Of a DNA stretch of 64,000 nt, positions 1-12,300 are shown piece after piece. Source of the stretch: Arenicola marina (Eukaryota; Annelida; Polychaeta; Arenicolidae); contig OZ025248.1 of assembly GCA_964019135.1 (NCBI GenBank), positions 44,323,670-44,387,669 on the forward strand, given 5' to 3'. Both the position numbers and the translations under genes were made by a program. The notes below the pieces were generated by a model. That model saw only the letters and a list, made by a program, of their open reading frames with translations. It was not told the DNA's origin and searched no databases. Each line of letters opens with the position of its first letter. Within the stretch, counting starts at the first letter, position 1.

Positions 1-2460
1 TGAAGAGTTTGTGGACATACTTGTACACATTGACCATGTCTCCTCTATGGCATCAGTAGGCTAAAGTTGGCAGTCTTGGTGGCTCGCCTCTGGATAGATT
101 TCATCGCGTCTATATGTTTCTGGAGGTATGGTGCCCACACAGCCACTCTGTACTCTATGATTGGTCTCACTAATCCTTTATACAGGCACACCAATTTCTT
201 GGTCCAGCTATTGATAAGATCAACTTATGATACCAAGCAAGGTGTTTGCTTTGGTTACAGTCTTGTGAATGTGTGTTTCAAAGATCTTTTTGGAGTTTAG
301 CTCACCTTTAGAGGTTGATGGGCATCGGTCTTGTCCTCATGCATTGTGTAATTATACTCTGGGTGGTGTCTTCCAACTCTCAATATTTCACATTTTCCTG
401 GGTGGAACTTTAATTGCCAGGTTCGTGACCAATCTTGGAGTCTGTCTATGTCCTCCTGGAGCACTCTGCATTTGTCCTGGCAGTTGACTTGGCAGTATGG
501 TTTTGTGTCATTCGCGAACAGTTTGATACAGCTTTGTACCACATTTGGCATGTCATTGATATAGAGTACGAAGAGGACTGGCCCCAGGACACTGCCTTGC
601 AAGATGCCACTTGTGACCTCTGCATGCCCATGGGGAGTAAGTCAGCATTTATCCTCACTCTTTCTTTGCAGCCGAGGAAGAATTGTTGGATCCAAACATG
701 GATATCTCCTGACAGCGCGTAGCTGTTTAACTTTAATAGGAGATGTTGGTGGGGAACAGAGTCAAAAGCCTTTATGAAATCCATGTATATAGCATCAATG
801 CATCCTCCCTGGTCTAGAATCTTGGTCCATTCCTCGATGGTCTCTAGCAGTTGGGTCACACATGACCATCCGTTAAGAAAGCTGTGTTGATCTTTTGAGA
901 AGAGGTTGTTAGCTTCCATATTTCGCATGATGTCATCTCTGGCAAAGGATTCCATTATTTTGCATGCCACTGCTGTCAGGTCTGTAGTTGGCCGCTGAGT
1001 GCCTACTACCATTTTAAAAAATGGGTGATATCTGTCCGGTTTTCCAACCGAAAAAGACATTTAGCATGTTAGCTTTTTCACTGTCTGTTTGTAAAAGGAT
1101 ACCATCACGCTTTCTACCTCCTTGGTGATACATTTTTTCAAGTGTTTTGACTGCTTGGCAGGTAGCATATCTAGCTTGTTTTTTTGTGTATTCAGAGTAG
1201 TCTTGCTTGTGTTTTGTCTCCAGATATTTCTTCCATGTATAGTGTTTCTTCTTAACTTTGGCCAGGGTTTTGGCATCTATTCAAATTGGCTTAAACTTTC
1301 TGCAATTTGCTCGTTTTAGTTTTGGGTATTGCGGTTCCCTGCAGGGCAGTTTCCAGTATATTCAAGGTCTCTTGTATATTTTTTCCTCCCAATTCCTGCT
1401 CAACATACTCCTCATTTTGTCATAGTTTCCCTTGTCGTGTTTGAAATGACTGGCAGTTGGTGGTGGTTGGGCAATAGTGCATTTATATTGAAATAATAAC
1501 ATCAGATGATCGCTTGCCCCCAAGTCGGTACCATAGACCAGGGCCGAACTATTTGGCCCCCGGCGTTCGAACTTACGGACCCAGGTCGCTCACCATGCCT
1601 TCCTCATTTGAATATATGAGGTCCAGCAAGTTTGGTGTTTGGTTTAGTCTATATCTTGTTGGCTCTTTCACATGTTATAAGAAAGGCATCTTGGCTGCTC
1701 TCCAGAAAGGTAAAAGGGAAATTATCTGTATCCGAGTCACATGCATTTATCATTTTTCCAATCGTTCTCTGGTTGGTTAAAATCTCCCATTATAAGCAGA
1801 GGTGATTTATTTGTTTCTCCAATAGCCTCCATGAGTTTGTTGATCTTCTCGTTATTTTCATCCTTGCTGTTGGGGCTCCTATATATACATCCAATCACTA
1901 ATGTTTCATTTTCCTTGCACGGTAGCTTGATCTTTACCCATATTGACACGTTGAACCCTATTTGGTCATTGATGTCGCAGTGTGCTGCTTTCATTGACTG
2001 ATCAATTTATAGGGTGATGCCCCATCCTCCTTGCTCAATGTGGGTGAAAATGTCGTAGCCACGTTGATCGATATTTTACAGGGTTGGATTGGGAATCTAC
2101 AATCGTTTTGGCTTTATTCCATTGATAGCAATAACATATGAGGTTGCTCCTGTACAATATGAGCTTGCAACTCTGTATGTTTGTTCAAAAGGGAATCTGC
2201 ATTGGTGTATATACATTTGAAGTGCTGAAACATCTTTGTATCTACAGGGCTATATACAGATGATCGAATATTGGGTTGTTTACTTTTGGATTGCCTCTGT
2301 GCCTTGCCCTTCACCTCCTCGAAAGGGCTTCCTTTTGACAATTTACCAATCAATATTTCAGCTTGTTATATGACAGGCATAGGATTCAAACCTTTTGTTA
2401 ACTCTCTGCGTGGTGGCATGGCAGTCGATATGATTGGCTCTGAAAAATAACCCGTTTCAT
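1..2460 (-). mobile_element. Decayed CR1-like LINE, endonuclease plus reverse transcriptase, 3' end outside window
   Basis: Minus-strand translations give a non-LTR retrotransposon ORF2 in the expected order. At 2353-2114 lies an endonuclease start (KCIYTNADSLLNK). At 1994-1737 lies mid-endonuclease (IYRSPNSKDEN, then IMGDFNQPENDW). At 1276-1061 lies the linker before the RT. At 1060-446 lies RT motif A (YMDFIKAFDSVPHQHLL). At 602-297 lie GSVLGPVLFVLYINDMP and an altered catalytic box, FANDTKPY instead of FADD. The pieces lie in different frames with internal stops, so the copy is dead. The 5' limit is set loosely by the tandem repeat at about 2483; the 3' end is before base 1. It probably lies in an upstream intron or 5' flank of the ABCB7 gene. 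The CR1/L2 clade is inferred from the endonuclease and RT wording. Confidence 0.85.
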
Positions 2461-2482
2461 TAATCTGAATAGTAGTTCAGGA

Positions 2483-2590
2483 ATGTGGGTGGTTATTATA
2501 CAGCTTCCAGTGATGGGTGGTTATACAGCTTCCAGTGGTGGGTGGTTATACAGCTTCCAGTGATGGGTGGTTATACAGCTTCCAGTGATG
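2483..2590. repeat. 25-bp tandem repeat, about 4 copies
   Basis: The unit GGGTGGTTATACAGCTTCC followed by AGTGAT recurs about four times, the first copy being slightly longer. It abuts the 5' side of the decayed LINE. From 2590 to 3255 I see no convincing exon, only AT-rich sequence with a TATAAAAG stretch near 2593 that I cannot tie to a gene. Confidence 0.8.
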
Positions 2591-3104
2591 CCACAATATA
2601 AAAGCATCTGGGCTGAGTGGAACATGTGGAGAGTCGGGCAAAAGTTAACCCGGAGACGGTTGCTGATTGGTGTTCGCAGCTGCATGTGGTCCAACTTATG
2701 TGAGGGCTATGCACAAAAACCGCTGTATTTAAAAACATGTTGTGCAAGAGTTCCATTCCTAGCAAGAGAAAGAGCAAATATGGCTGATATTTGTTATTAC
2801 CGGTAATATAGTTTTATTACATGTATAATAGAGCTTTAGATATTACAGAGAGAAATGAACACCCAAAAAAAGAAAGCAAGGTTAAACCAATTAAATACTG
2901 CATTTGTGCTCCCTGTCCATATGTCAGATTAGTCATCTTAGTTTTGGTATCAGTACAGCCCTTAATAAATGTTAAACTTGGAAATTCAAAGAAAAAATAT
3001 ATGAGGCAACCAGTAGTCTATCTGCAAAAGACTTAAATATCAACTTGACCAATTATATCTGTGTCATTATACAAAAATATCTAGTATAGGCAATACATTA
3101 TGGT

Positions 3105-3190
3105 AACAATGTAACATTGTTTATAAAAGCTACCGGTACTTTTATAAACAATGTAACATTGTTTATAAAAGCTACCGGTACTTTTTTGTA
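3105..3190. repeat. Tandem duplication, about 44 bp, with internal palindrome
   Basis: Two near-identical copies containing AACAATGTAACATTGTTTAT and GCTACCGGTAC lie head to tail just before the first visible ABCB7 exon. The core AACAATGTAACATTGTT is nearly self-complementary. No function is evident. Confidence 0.7.
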
Positions 3191-3255
3191 TACGTCTTGT
3201 AATTATATGTTATGCTGTAAAAATTGACAAAATGCCAAAAATATTGTTATTGCAG

Positions 3256-3327
3256 AAGCATGTATGTCATACAGGAAAAGAAGGCTTCAAGAAGATTTTT
3301 GGTTGGAGAAGCAATCTGTTTGCTCAA
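3256..3327 (+). CDS. ABCB7: ABCB7 exon (first visible)
   Basis: Flanked by TTGCAG and GTAAGT. Encodes 24 residues, including [12 protein letters not shown], in phase 0 at both ends. It corresponds to the segment between the mitochondrial presequence and the membrane domain. It is assigned by position and clean splicing more than by strong conservation. Confidence 0.75.
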
Positions 3328-6300
3328 GTAAGTATAATCTGAGAAGCTGCCAGCTTTTATGAATTATTTCTTTAAAAGCAATGATTCTGTTTCCACATTT
3401 CTTAATGATATTCTCTGATAAAATGTTGATCTATTTTGTTTTCTAGCAAGTTGGAACAAAAGAGAGCCACTTTCAGTTACCAAATAAGCTTTCTTGAGAT
3501 TCATGTATATACCAGTACATGTACATTTATTCATCAATTAAATTTAAACAAGTTCCAATCATCAGACTTCTCTAAAATTCAATGGCATCTTTTATTGTTG
3601 TAGCTCAAGCACAAGGCTTCCGGAAAAAGAGATTGCTTTCACCCAGGTGCCAGCGACATAGGGGCAAATTTACTGAAAACCAAGAAGGAAGTCAGCGGTT
3701 GGGTGATTGTCAAGTCCATGCTCAGCTATGTATGGCCAAAGGATAAGCCAAGCATTCGAGCCCGAGTTGTACTCGCCCTGTCACTTCTCATTGGCGCCAA
3801 AGTGAGTGCTGGAGTTAACCATCCTATATATCAACGATTGGAACACAGGTACTGGCTATATAAGGTTGCTGTCATGAGAGGAACAAAAGTGCATGGAAGT
3901 CTCTTCCAATCTTCGGACAGGAGAAAAATATAATGATCATACTTTGTGTTGTATATGGTGATTATTTGAGCGTTTTGACTGTTATAGAACTTTAACTAGT
4001 ACTTAAAAAACGCAATGCATGAGAAATATATGGAATCGATAACTTTTTCCATATATTTTGAGCTTTCTGATCACCCCCCCTCCCCCCTTGGAGCTTAACA
4101 TTGAATTATGCATTCCATTATTTGTATTGAAATTGGCAAGTTGTGACAGTTAGGGGCGATCAGTTAGCTCGCCCTAGCTCAGCTCTGCTTGACTGATTAC
4201 ACCGTGACACTTAGCGGAGTAAAGCGAGTTAATATTAACAATAACTGTTCATTATCAAGATAATGCAGTTTTTGCGTTCATTGTCAAGATAATGCACAGT
4301 TTTTGCGTTCATTTGTCAAGATATTGCACTGTTTTCTCGTTTATTATTTAAATAACGCACACTTACGTCAATAAAACACGGTTAGGTCTGTTTCCCGGTG
4401 CATTATTCTAGAGAATGAACTCTTCAGACAAAGGCGTGACGTCGCACAATTTTGTAAACTATGCTAAATTATTATGGTCGATTATTGATTAATATTGGTC
4501 GTGTTATGTAAGATGTTCATTGAGACATAGCAATGTATATATCAGCCACGTGGCATGTATTTCCTGGGTTCAGCAAGTCACGCCTCTCCCTGTATTCCTT
4601 ACTGTCCCCTCTCGCTGCAGGTTCTCAATGTCCAAGTGCCCTTCCTCTTCAAGTATATCGTGGACAGCTTAAATGATCCTGATTGTGTGATGAACATGAC
4701 CACACCTGCCAACACGATCATCACTGCAGCCACTGCTCTGGTTATCGGATGTAAGCTGAAGTCATTATCACAACAACCAGTAATGCTTCCTCTTTAAATG
4801 TATGTAATAGTGGTGACTGACATATACATCGGTAGTTCTACGTGTATTCATGAACAAAATGGTAACAAAGGATCAACGTGAAATTTATTTTATTATTTTA
4901 CAATTGTCGCATGTTTAGCCATCTCGAAACTTGAGTACCGGTAACTGGAGGCACGATTTAGTTCTCTGGTGACTATCAATTATGCATGACTACCGGACGG
5001 GAAAATAACATTTTATCTCTTCTTTTTTTTGGTGGGGGGGCGGGGGTTAATTCCGTGGTCGACACATGTTTCTCATAACCTTTCTAAGAAGGCGTACGTG
5101 TCAATATCATATCATGTTAAATTGACATATCAGTTCCCATGAGTTCCCACACGCATATTGTTTGTTGATAGACGGCCTGGCCAGAGCCGGCGCGGCTGCC
5201 ATGAACGAGCTCCGCAACGCGGTGTTTGCCAAGGTAGCCCAGGACTCAATTCGTCGCGTGGCGCGTCGTGTCTTCCTTCACCTCCACAACCTCGATCTGT
5301 CCTTCCATCTGTCGCGCCAGACCGGCGCTTTGTCCAAGGCCATCGACAGGGGCACCAGGTGAGTAAGCGTCCCGGGAAAGTCGGCTCGTATAGAGCGTGA
5401 ATATTACCTTGTTTTCCTTAACTGATGGATTGCATCTAATACATGTATAAATTTCTACGGTATGCGTAAGGATATAAGATGATACAGCTCCTGCACCGTC
5501 GTCCGGACTTCGTGAGCTGTTTGTCTTCTGATCCAAGGCCGCCTATGTTATATTTTAAGTCAAGAATCAGGTGCGATAATTGAGGTACCCCATGACTAGT
5601 TTGTGCGTATTAGTAGTATCCAGTATCAAAGATTGTCTAGAGTAGACAATCTTTGGTAGTTTAAAGTTCAACAGTGCTCTAAATGTTGTTAACTTATTTC
5701 AGGGGCATCAATTTCGTCTTGAGTGCATTGATATTCAATGTCGTCCCCACCATTTTTGAAGTAACTCTTGTGTCCTCCATCTTGGTAAGTAACGATTATA
5801 TGTACTGGACTCCCTATGTTTGACGAAATACTGCCAAATACATTTGATGGCGTCTCATTTGTTTATTTTGTATTTTGCAAAGTATATGTGATGGCGGTTT
5901 ATTTGTTTTCTGTGAAATAAGTTTTTGATGTAAACATTTACTATGTGGAGCTTAGTTGCCAAGTAGACGCGCCCCGACACCTGCTAGTGAGGCATGGTTT
6001 ATGCAACTAATATTGCAACTAATATCAGCACCTTAGCCGTTAGAAGAACTCCATTACCACTGAACAGTGTTATTTGTGTGTATTTTACAGTATTACCAAT
6101 GTGGAGGAAAGTTTGCGCTGGTGTCTGTGGGTTGTATAGGCGTCTATGCTGCATTCACACTAGGAATAACGGCGTGGAGGTAAGAAACCCTGCTTCTAAA
6201 CTATAACTAGAGAAGATTCACTAACAAATAACTGTTTTTTTTTGTAATGCACGAAAATAGTACTAGTACAGTTCGGCTGTGGTTTGTTTTCGCGCTTGGA

Positions 6301-9300
6301 AATGTGCACAAACTAAGTGCTGCTGATGAATAATTCGCATGATATCCAGAAAGACTGTTTTGGCGCAAACCAAAACCGACCAATTCCAAAACAGCCGCGT
6401 GTCAGTGAAGCAGGGCCCATGGGTTTGTTTGCCTCTCTGACGTATTTCCAGTGATGCGATACGATCCGCCCGCTCGCTGAAAATGGCTGTCTACATTTTC
6501 CGCGTGAGAGATGACATCGTATCAGATGTGTACTGTCTCAGCGTATATCGAAAATATCATCCATCGATAAAGACGAATATATTCCAGAGATTATTATAAA
6601 ACACAGTTGTTTTGGCGTATCACCAATCGGTAAAATTTTCGTGCAATTCCCTCCAGAACGCAATTCCGTGTACAGATGAATCAAGCGGACCAAGAGGCAG
6701 GGAACAAAGCTATTGACTCCCTTATCAACTACGAAACAGTAAAGGTTAGTTACATCGTATTGACCATCTGCTCCATATATGGTACTACGCGTCTGGCTAG
6801 TTATAGTCAAAAATCCCCATGACACAACAACATTTGTACGTAAGGCCTGGACTGGTAGACGAGAACCAACTAGCCGTATTTGGCGTGGCGGCCAAGGAGC
6901 GGATAAAACAACTGCGGAATGTGTAGTAGAAGACACTACCAATAATATTATGTTCTATTTGATATGGGCCGGGTAGTGAAATCCCTTGGCGTAGTTTAAG
7001 AGCGAGGGTATCAAACAATTTTGCCTCGAGTAAAAGGTGGCGGCAAAATCAGGCCATAGTCACAGAAATTGTGTTTTATCCCATACAGTATGCAGGATTC
7101 ACTGTAAAGTCATTTCTGTAGGTACATTATCAGTGAGATATATGAAAATGTCGGCGTGTTTTCAGTACTTCAACAACGAGAAGTACGAGGCTGATCGGTA
7201 CGACTACTACCTGTCCAAGTACGAACAAGCGTCCCTAAAGACCACAACTAGTCTAGCGCTCCTCAACTGGGGCCAAAACGCCATATTCAGCGCCGGTATG
7301 ACGGCCGTCATGTACCTGGCGGCCCAGCAGATCATGGCAGGTAATGAGTCATGTACCTGGCGGCCCAGCAGATCATGGCAGGTAATGAGTCATGTACCTG
7401 GCGGCCCAGCAGATCATGGCAGGTAATGAGTCATGTACCTGGCGGCCCAGCAGATCATGGCAGGTAATGAGTCATGTACCTGGCGGCCCAGCAGATCATG
7501 GCAGGTAATGAGTCATGTACCTGGCGGCCCAGCAGATCATGGCAGGTAATGAGTCATGTAACTGGCGGCCCAGCAGATCATGGCAGGTAATGAGTCATGT
7601 AACTGGCGGCCCGGCAAATCATGGCAGGTAATGAGTCATGTACCTGGCGGCCCAGCAGATCATGGCAGGTAATGAGTCATGTACCTGGCGGCCCAGCAGA
7701 TCATGGCAGGTAATGAGTCATGTACCTGGCGGCCCAGCAGATCATGGCAGGTAATGAGTCATGTACCGGGCGGCCCAGCAGATCATGGCAGGTAATGAGT
7801 CATGTACCTGGCGGCCCAACAGATCATGGCAGGTAATGAGTCATGTACCTGGCGGCCCGGCAAATCATGGCAGGTAATGAGTCATGTACCTGGCGGCCCA
7901 GCAGATCATGGCAGGTAATGAGTCATGTACCGGGCGGCCCAGCAGATCATGGGAGGTAATGAGTCATGTACCTGGCGGCCCAGCAGATCATGGCAGGTAA
8001 TGAGTCATGTACCTGGCGGCCTAGCAGATCATGGCAGGTAATGAGTCATGTACCGGACGGCCAGGCTAGCCAGCTAGATCATGAACTTCCTGAAAGAAGC
8101 TTTCTTCCCTTCCTTTGTATCAGAAACTTTGAATACTATAATAGTTACAGATATAGACATATGTGGCTTATCCCAATAAGCAATTAATTCATTGACGCAT
8201 TCCTGGCGTTTTCTCACATGGACGGAATACCTGTGCGTTGTGAGTGCCATAAAGATATCCTACAGTACCTTATAATGACACACTCATCCTAGTATTAATC
8301 TGTTCAATTTCTAGAAACTAAATGGAATTTTATCACAACAGGGAACATGACGGTCGGGGACTTGGTCATGGTGAACGGACTGCTTTTCCAGCTCTCCATT
8401 CCCCTGGGTTTCCTTGGGTCCGTTTACAGGGAGGTTCGACAGTCACTGATTGACATGCAGTCCATGTTCAGCCTCCTTGACCTGAAGACGGACATCAAGG
8501 TTTGTCCTCATTACTCCGTTCAACCTTAAAGCTGGTCATACAACAATAAGTCACCTACATGTATTGCATACAAGAACCCATGTACCTCATTTCTATTCAA
8601 CACATTTCTCCAGTTTCTCATCGAAAAATATTGCGGTCTGAGTGATTTAAAAACAGTGTTTGCGTCTTTTTGCTGCGTGATCACTGTTGTTTGATTCTTG
8701 AACTCGCGGTGTCCGCACTAACGTGTCATACTCAATAGATACGTCTTGTATAGTCTGTCATGTATTTTACATGTATAAAATTATGCTATTACTTTACGGC
8801 CTATGTCATGACCAAGCACGAACACAACCAGACAGCATGGGTTTCACATGAAGAAGAAGCCTTTATTACACGTCACACCCTCTTTTATAGGCAGTACACC
8901 TGGTGGCCAGTGAAGGCATACAATGCAAATTCCACCTGGTGTATGACCATTACAACACCTTCATCGCCCAAAACAATATAAGTCATAATGACTAGTATAT
9001 AACATAGTATATACGCGTTGAAAGACGTATTTACAATGACAAGTTTGCGTCCGATGGCTTATCGAGTGTCAGTACACGAGCGAGTTATTGGCGCAGACCG
9101 ACGCCTTGGTCTGCGATCTGTATCTGCCCCGTATCATGTCCTTCTCGCACTCACTTTGCTGCGAACCATTGTAACGCCAGTGCTGGAACTAGCAAAAACA
9201 TCGATTTGGCATCTCTCAGGGTGAAAGTTTGTTGCTCCTCGTGCTAGATGGGTTTCTCTGAGCACAAGTGTCCAATCTGCTGTCCGAGCCTTTAGGCAAG

Positions 9301-12300
9301 GCTAGGATGGTTGATAAACTCATCTCGCACTGGAACCATTGCGCTATGCCTATCGTCTGTTCACCACAGTGCAATCAGTATTGGTTCCCCTCCTGCAGAG
9401 CGTGTCTGACGCGGCACTGCTGACCGTCAACCCCACTACGGCGACCGTGGAATTCGAGAACGTGGGCTTCCACTACATGGAGGGCAAGGAGATCCTGCAA
9501 GGCCTCTCCTTCACCGTGCCCGCCGGCAAGAAGGTGGCCATCGTGGGCGGCAGCGGCTCAGGGCAAGTCACAGTAACAGTAACCGCCGCGGGGTGACGTG
9601 CAGGCATTGGGACTGGGATTCTGCATAGGTCTTCTCGGCAATGTCTTCACAGCCGGTCCTGCAATGCGCCCAGATTGCCCAGGGAAACATGCCCATTATT
9701 ATGACTGTAGAATCGGGTGTGCTTTTATTATATAAAGATTATTTTAAACTAAATTGTTTGTTACACCCGTTTACGCAAAACGGATGTAACATGAACATGT
9801 GATTGTGCATAAGCCTTTGCACAATGCACCTATTCCAATGCACAATAGTGCATTTCTGAGCCAGTATCAATACTACATTGCCAACGTTATTTGATACTGT
9901 ATATATAACTTATAAATATTCGCTTTTTCCTTTCGTGTACAGGAAATCAACCATAGTGAGATTGTTGTATAGGTTCTACGATCCTCAAAGTGGCAAGATA
10001 AGAATCAACGGTCAAGAGATCAACAAAGTGAACCTTGAATCATTGCGACATGTCATCGGTGTTGTGCCCCAGGTAAGACTCCTGACGTCATGTATACATA
10101 CGAAATGTCATCGGTGTTGTGCCCCAGGTAGGGCTCCTGACGTCATGTATACATACGACATGTCATCATGGTTGTGCCCCAGGTAAGACTCCTGACGTCA
10201 TGTATACATACGACATGTCATCCGGGTCGTGCCCCAGGTAAGACTCCTGACGTCATGTATACATACGACATGTCATCGGGGTTGTGCCCCAGGTAAGGCT
10301 CCTGACGTCATGTATACATACGACATGTCATTGGGGTTGTGCCCCAGGTAAGACTCCTGACGTCATGTATACATACGACATGTCATATGGGTTGTGCCCC
10401 AGGTAGGGCTCCTGACGTCATGTATACATACGACATGTCATCGGGGTTGTGCCCCAGGTAAGACTCCTGACGTCATGTATACATACGACATGTCATCGGG
10501 GTTGTGCCCCAGGTAGGACTCCTGACGTCATGTATACATACGACATGTCATCGGGGTTGTGCCCCAGGTAAGACTCCTGACGTCATGTATACATACGACA
10601 TGTCATCGGGGTTGTGCCCCAGGTAGGACTTCTGACGTCATGTATACATACGACATGTCATCGGGGTTGTGCCCCAGGTAAGACTCCTGACGTCATGTAT
10701 ACATACGACATGTCATATGGGTTGTGCCCCAGGTAGGACTCCTGACGTCATGTATACATACGACATGTCATCGGGGTTGTGCCCCAGGTAAGACTCCTGA
10801 CGTCATGTATACATACGACATGTCATCGGGGTTGTGCCCCAGTTAAGACTCCTGACGTCATGTATACATACGACATGTCATCGGGGTTGTGCCCCAGGTA
10901 AGACTCCTGACGTCATGTATACATACGACATGTCATATGGGTTGTGCCCCAGGTAGGGCTCCTGACGTCATGTATACATACGACATGTCATCGGGGTTGT
11001 GCCCCAGGTAAGACTCCTGACGTCATGTATACATACGACATGTCATCGGGGTTGTGCCCCAGGTAGGACTCCTGACGTCATGTATACATACGACATGTCA
11101 TCGGGGTTGTGCCCCAGGTAAGACTCCTGACGTCATGTATACATACGACATGTCATCGGGGTTGTGCCCCAGGTAGGACTCCTGACGTCATGTATACATA
11201 CGACATGTCATCGGGGTTGTGCCCCAGGTAAGACTCCTGACGTCATGTATACATACGACATGTCATCGGGGTTGTGCCCCAGGTAAGACTCCTGACGTCA
11301 TGTATACATACGACATGTCATATGGGTTGTGTCCCAGGTAGGGCTCCTGACGTCATGTATACATACGACATGTCATCGGGGTTGTGCCCCAGGTAAGACA
11401 CCTGACGTCATGTATACATACGACATGTCATCGGGGTTGTGCCCCAGGTAAGACTCCTGACGTCATGTATACATACGACATGTCATCGGGGTTGTGCCCC
11501 AGGTAAGACTCCTGACGTCATGTATACATACGACATGTCATCGGGGTTGTGCCCCAGGTAGGACTCCTGACGTCATGTATACATACGACATGTCATCGGG
11601 GTTGTGCCCCAGGTAAGACTCCTGACGTCATGTATACATACGACATGTCATCGGGGTTGTGCCCCAGGTAGGACTCCTGACGTCATGTATACATACGACA
11701 TGTCATCGGGGTTGTGCCCCAGGTAAGACTCCTGACGTCATGTATACATACGACATGTCATCGGGGTTGTGCCCCAGGTAAGACTCCTGACGTCATGTAT
11801 ACATACGACATGTCATCGGGGTTGTGCCCCAGGTAAGACTCCTGACGTCATGTATACATACGACATGTCATATGGGTTGTGCCCCAGGTAGGGCTCCTGA
11901 CGTCATGTATACATACGACATGTCATCGGGGTTGTGCCCCAGGTAAGACTCCTGAGGTCATGTATACATACGACATGTCAGCGGGGTTGTGCCCCAGGTA
12001 GGACTCCTGACGTCATGTATACATACGACATGTCATCGGGGTTGTGCCCCAGGTAAGACTCCTGACGTCATGTATACATACGACATGTCATCGGGGTTGT
12101 GCCCCAGGTAAGACTCCTGACGTCATGTATACATACGACATGTCATCAGGGTTGTGCCCCAGGTAAGACTCCTGACGTCATGTATACATACGACATGTCA
12201 TCGGGGTTGTGCCCCAGGTAGGGCTCCTGACGTCATGTATACATACGACATGTCATCGGGGTTGTGCCCCAGGTAAGACTCCTGACGTCATGTATACATA

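Noticed and set aside
8810-8990. Solo LTR in ABCB7 intron 9
   Set aside because: A minus-strand AATAAAGG block recalls LTR ends, but there are no TG...CA ends, target duplication or internal element sequence.
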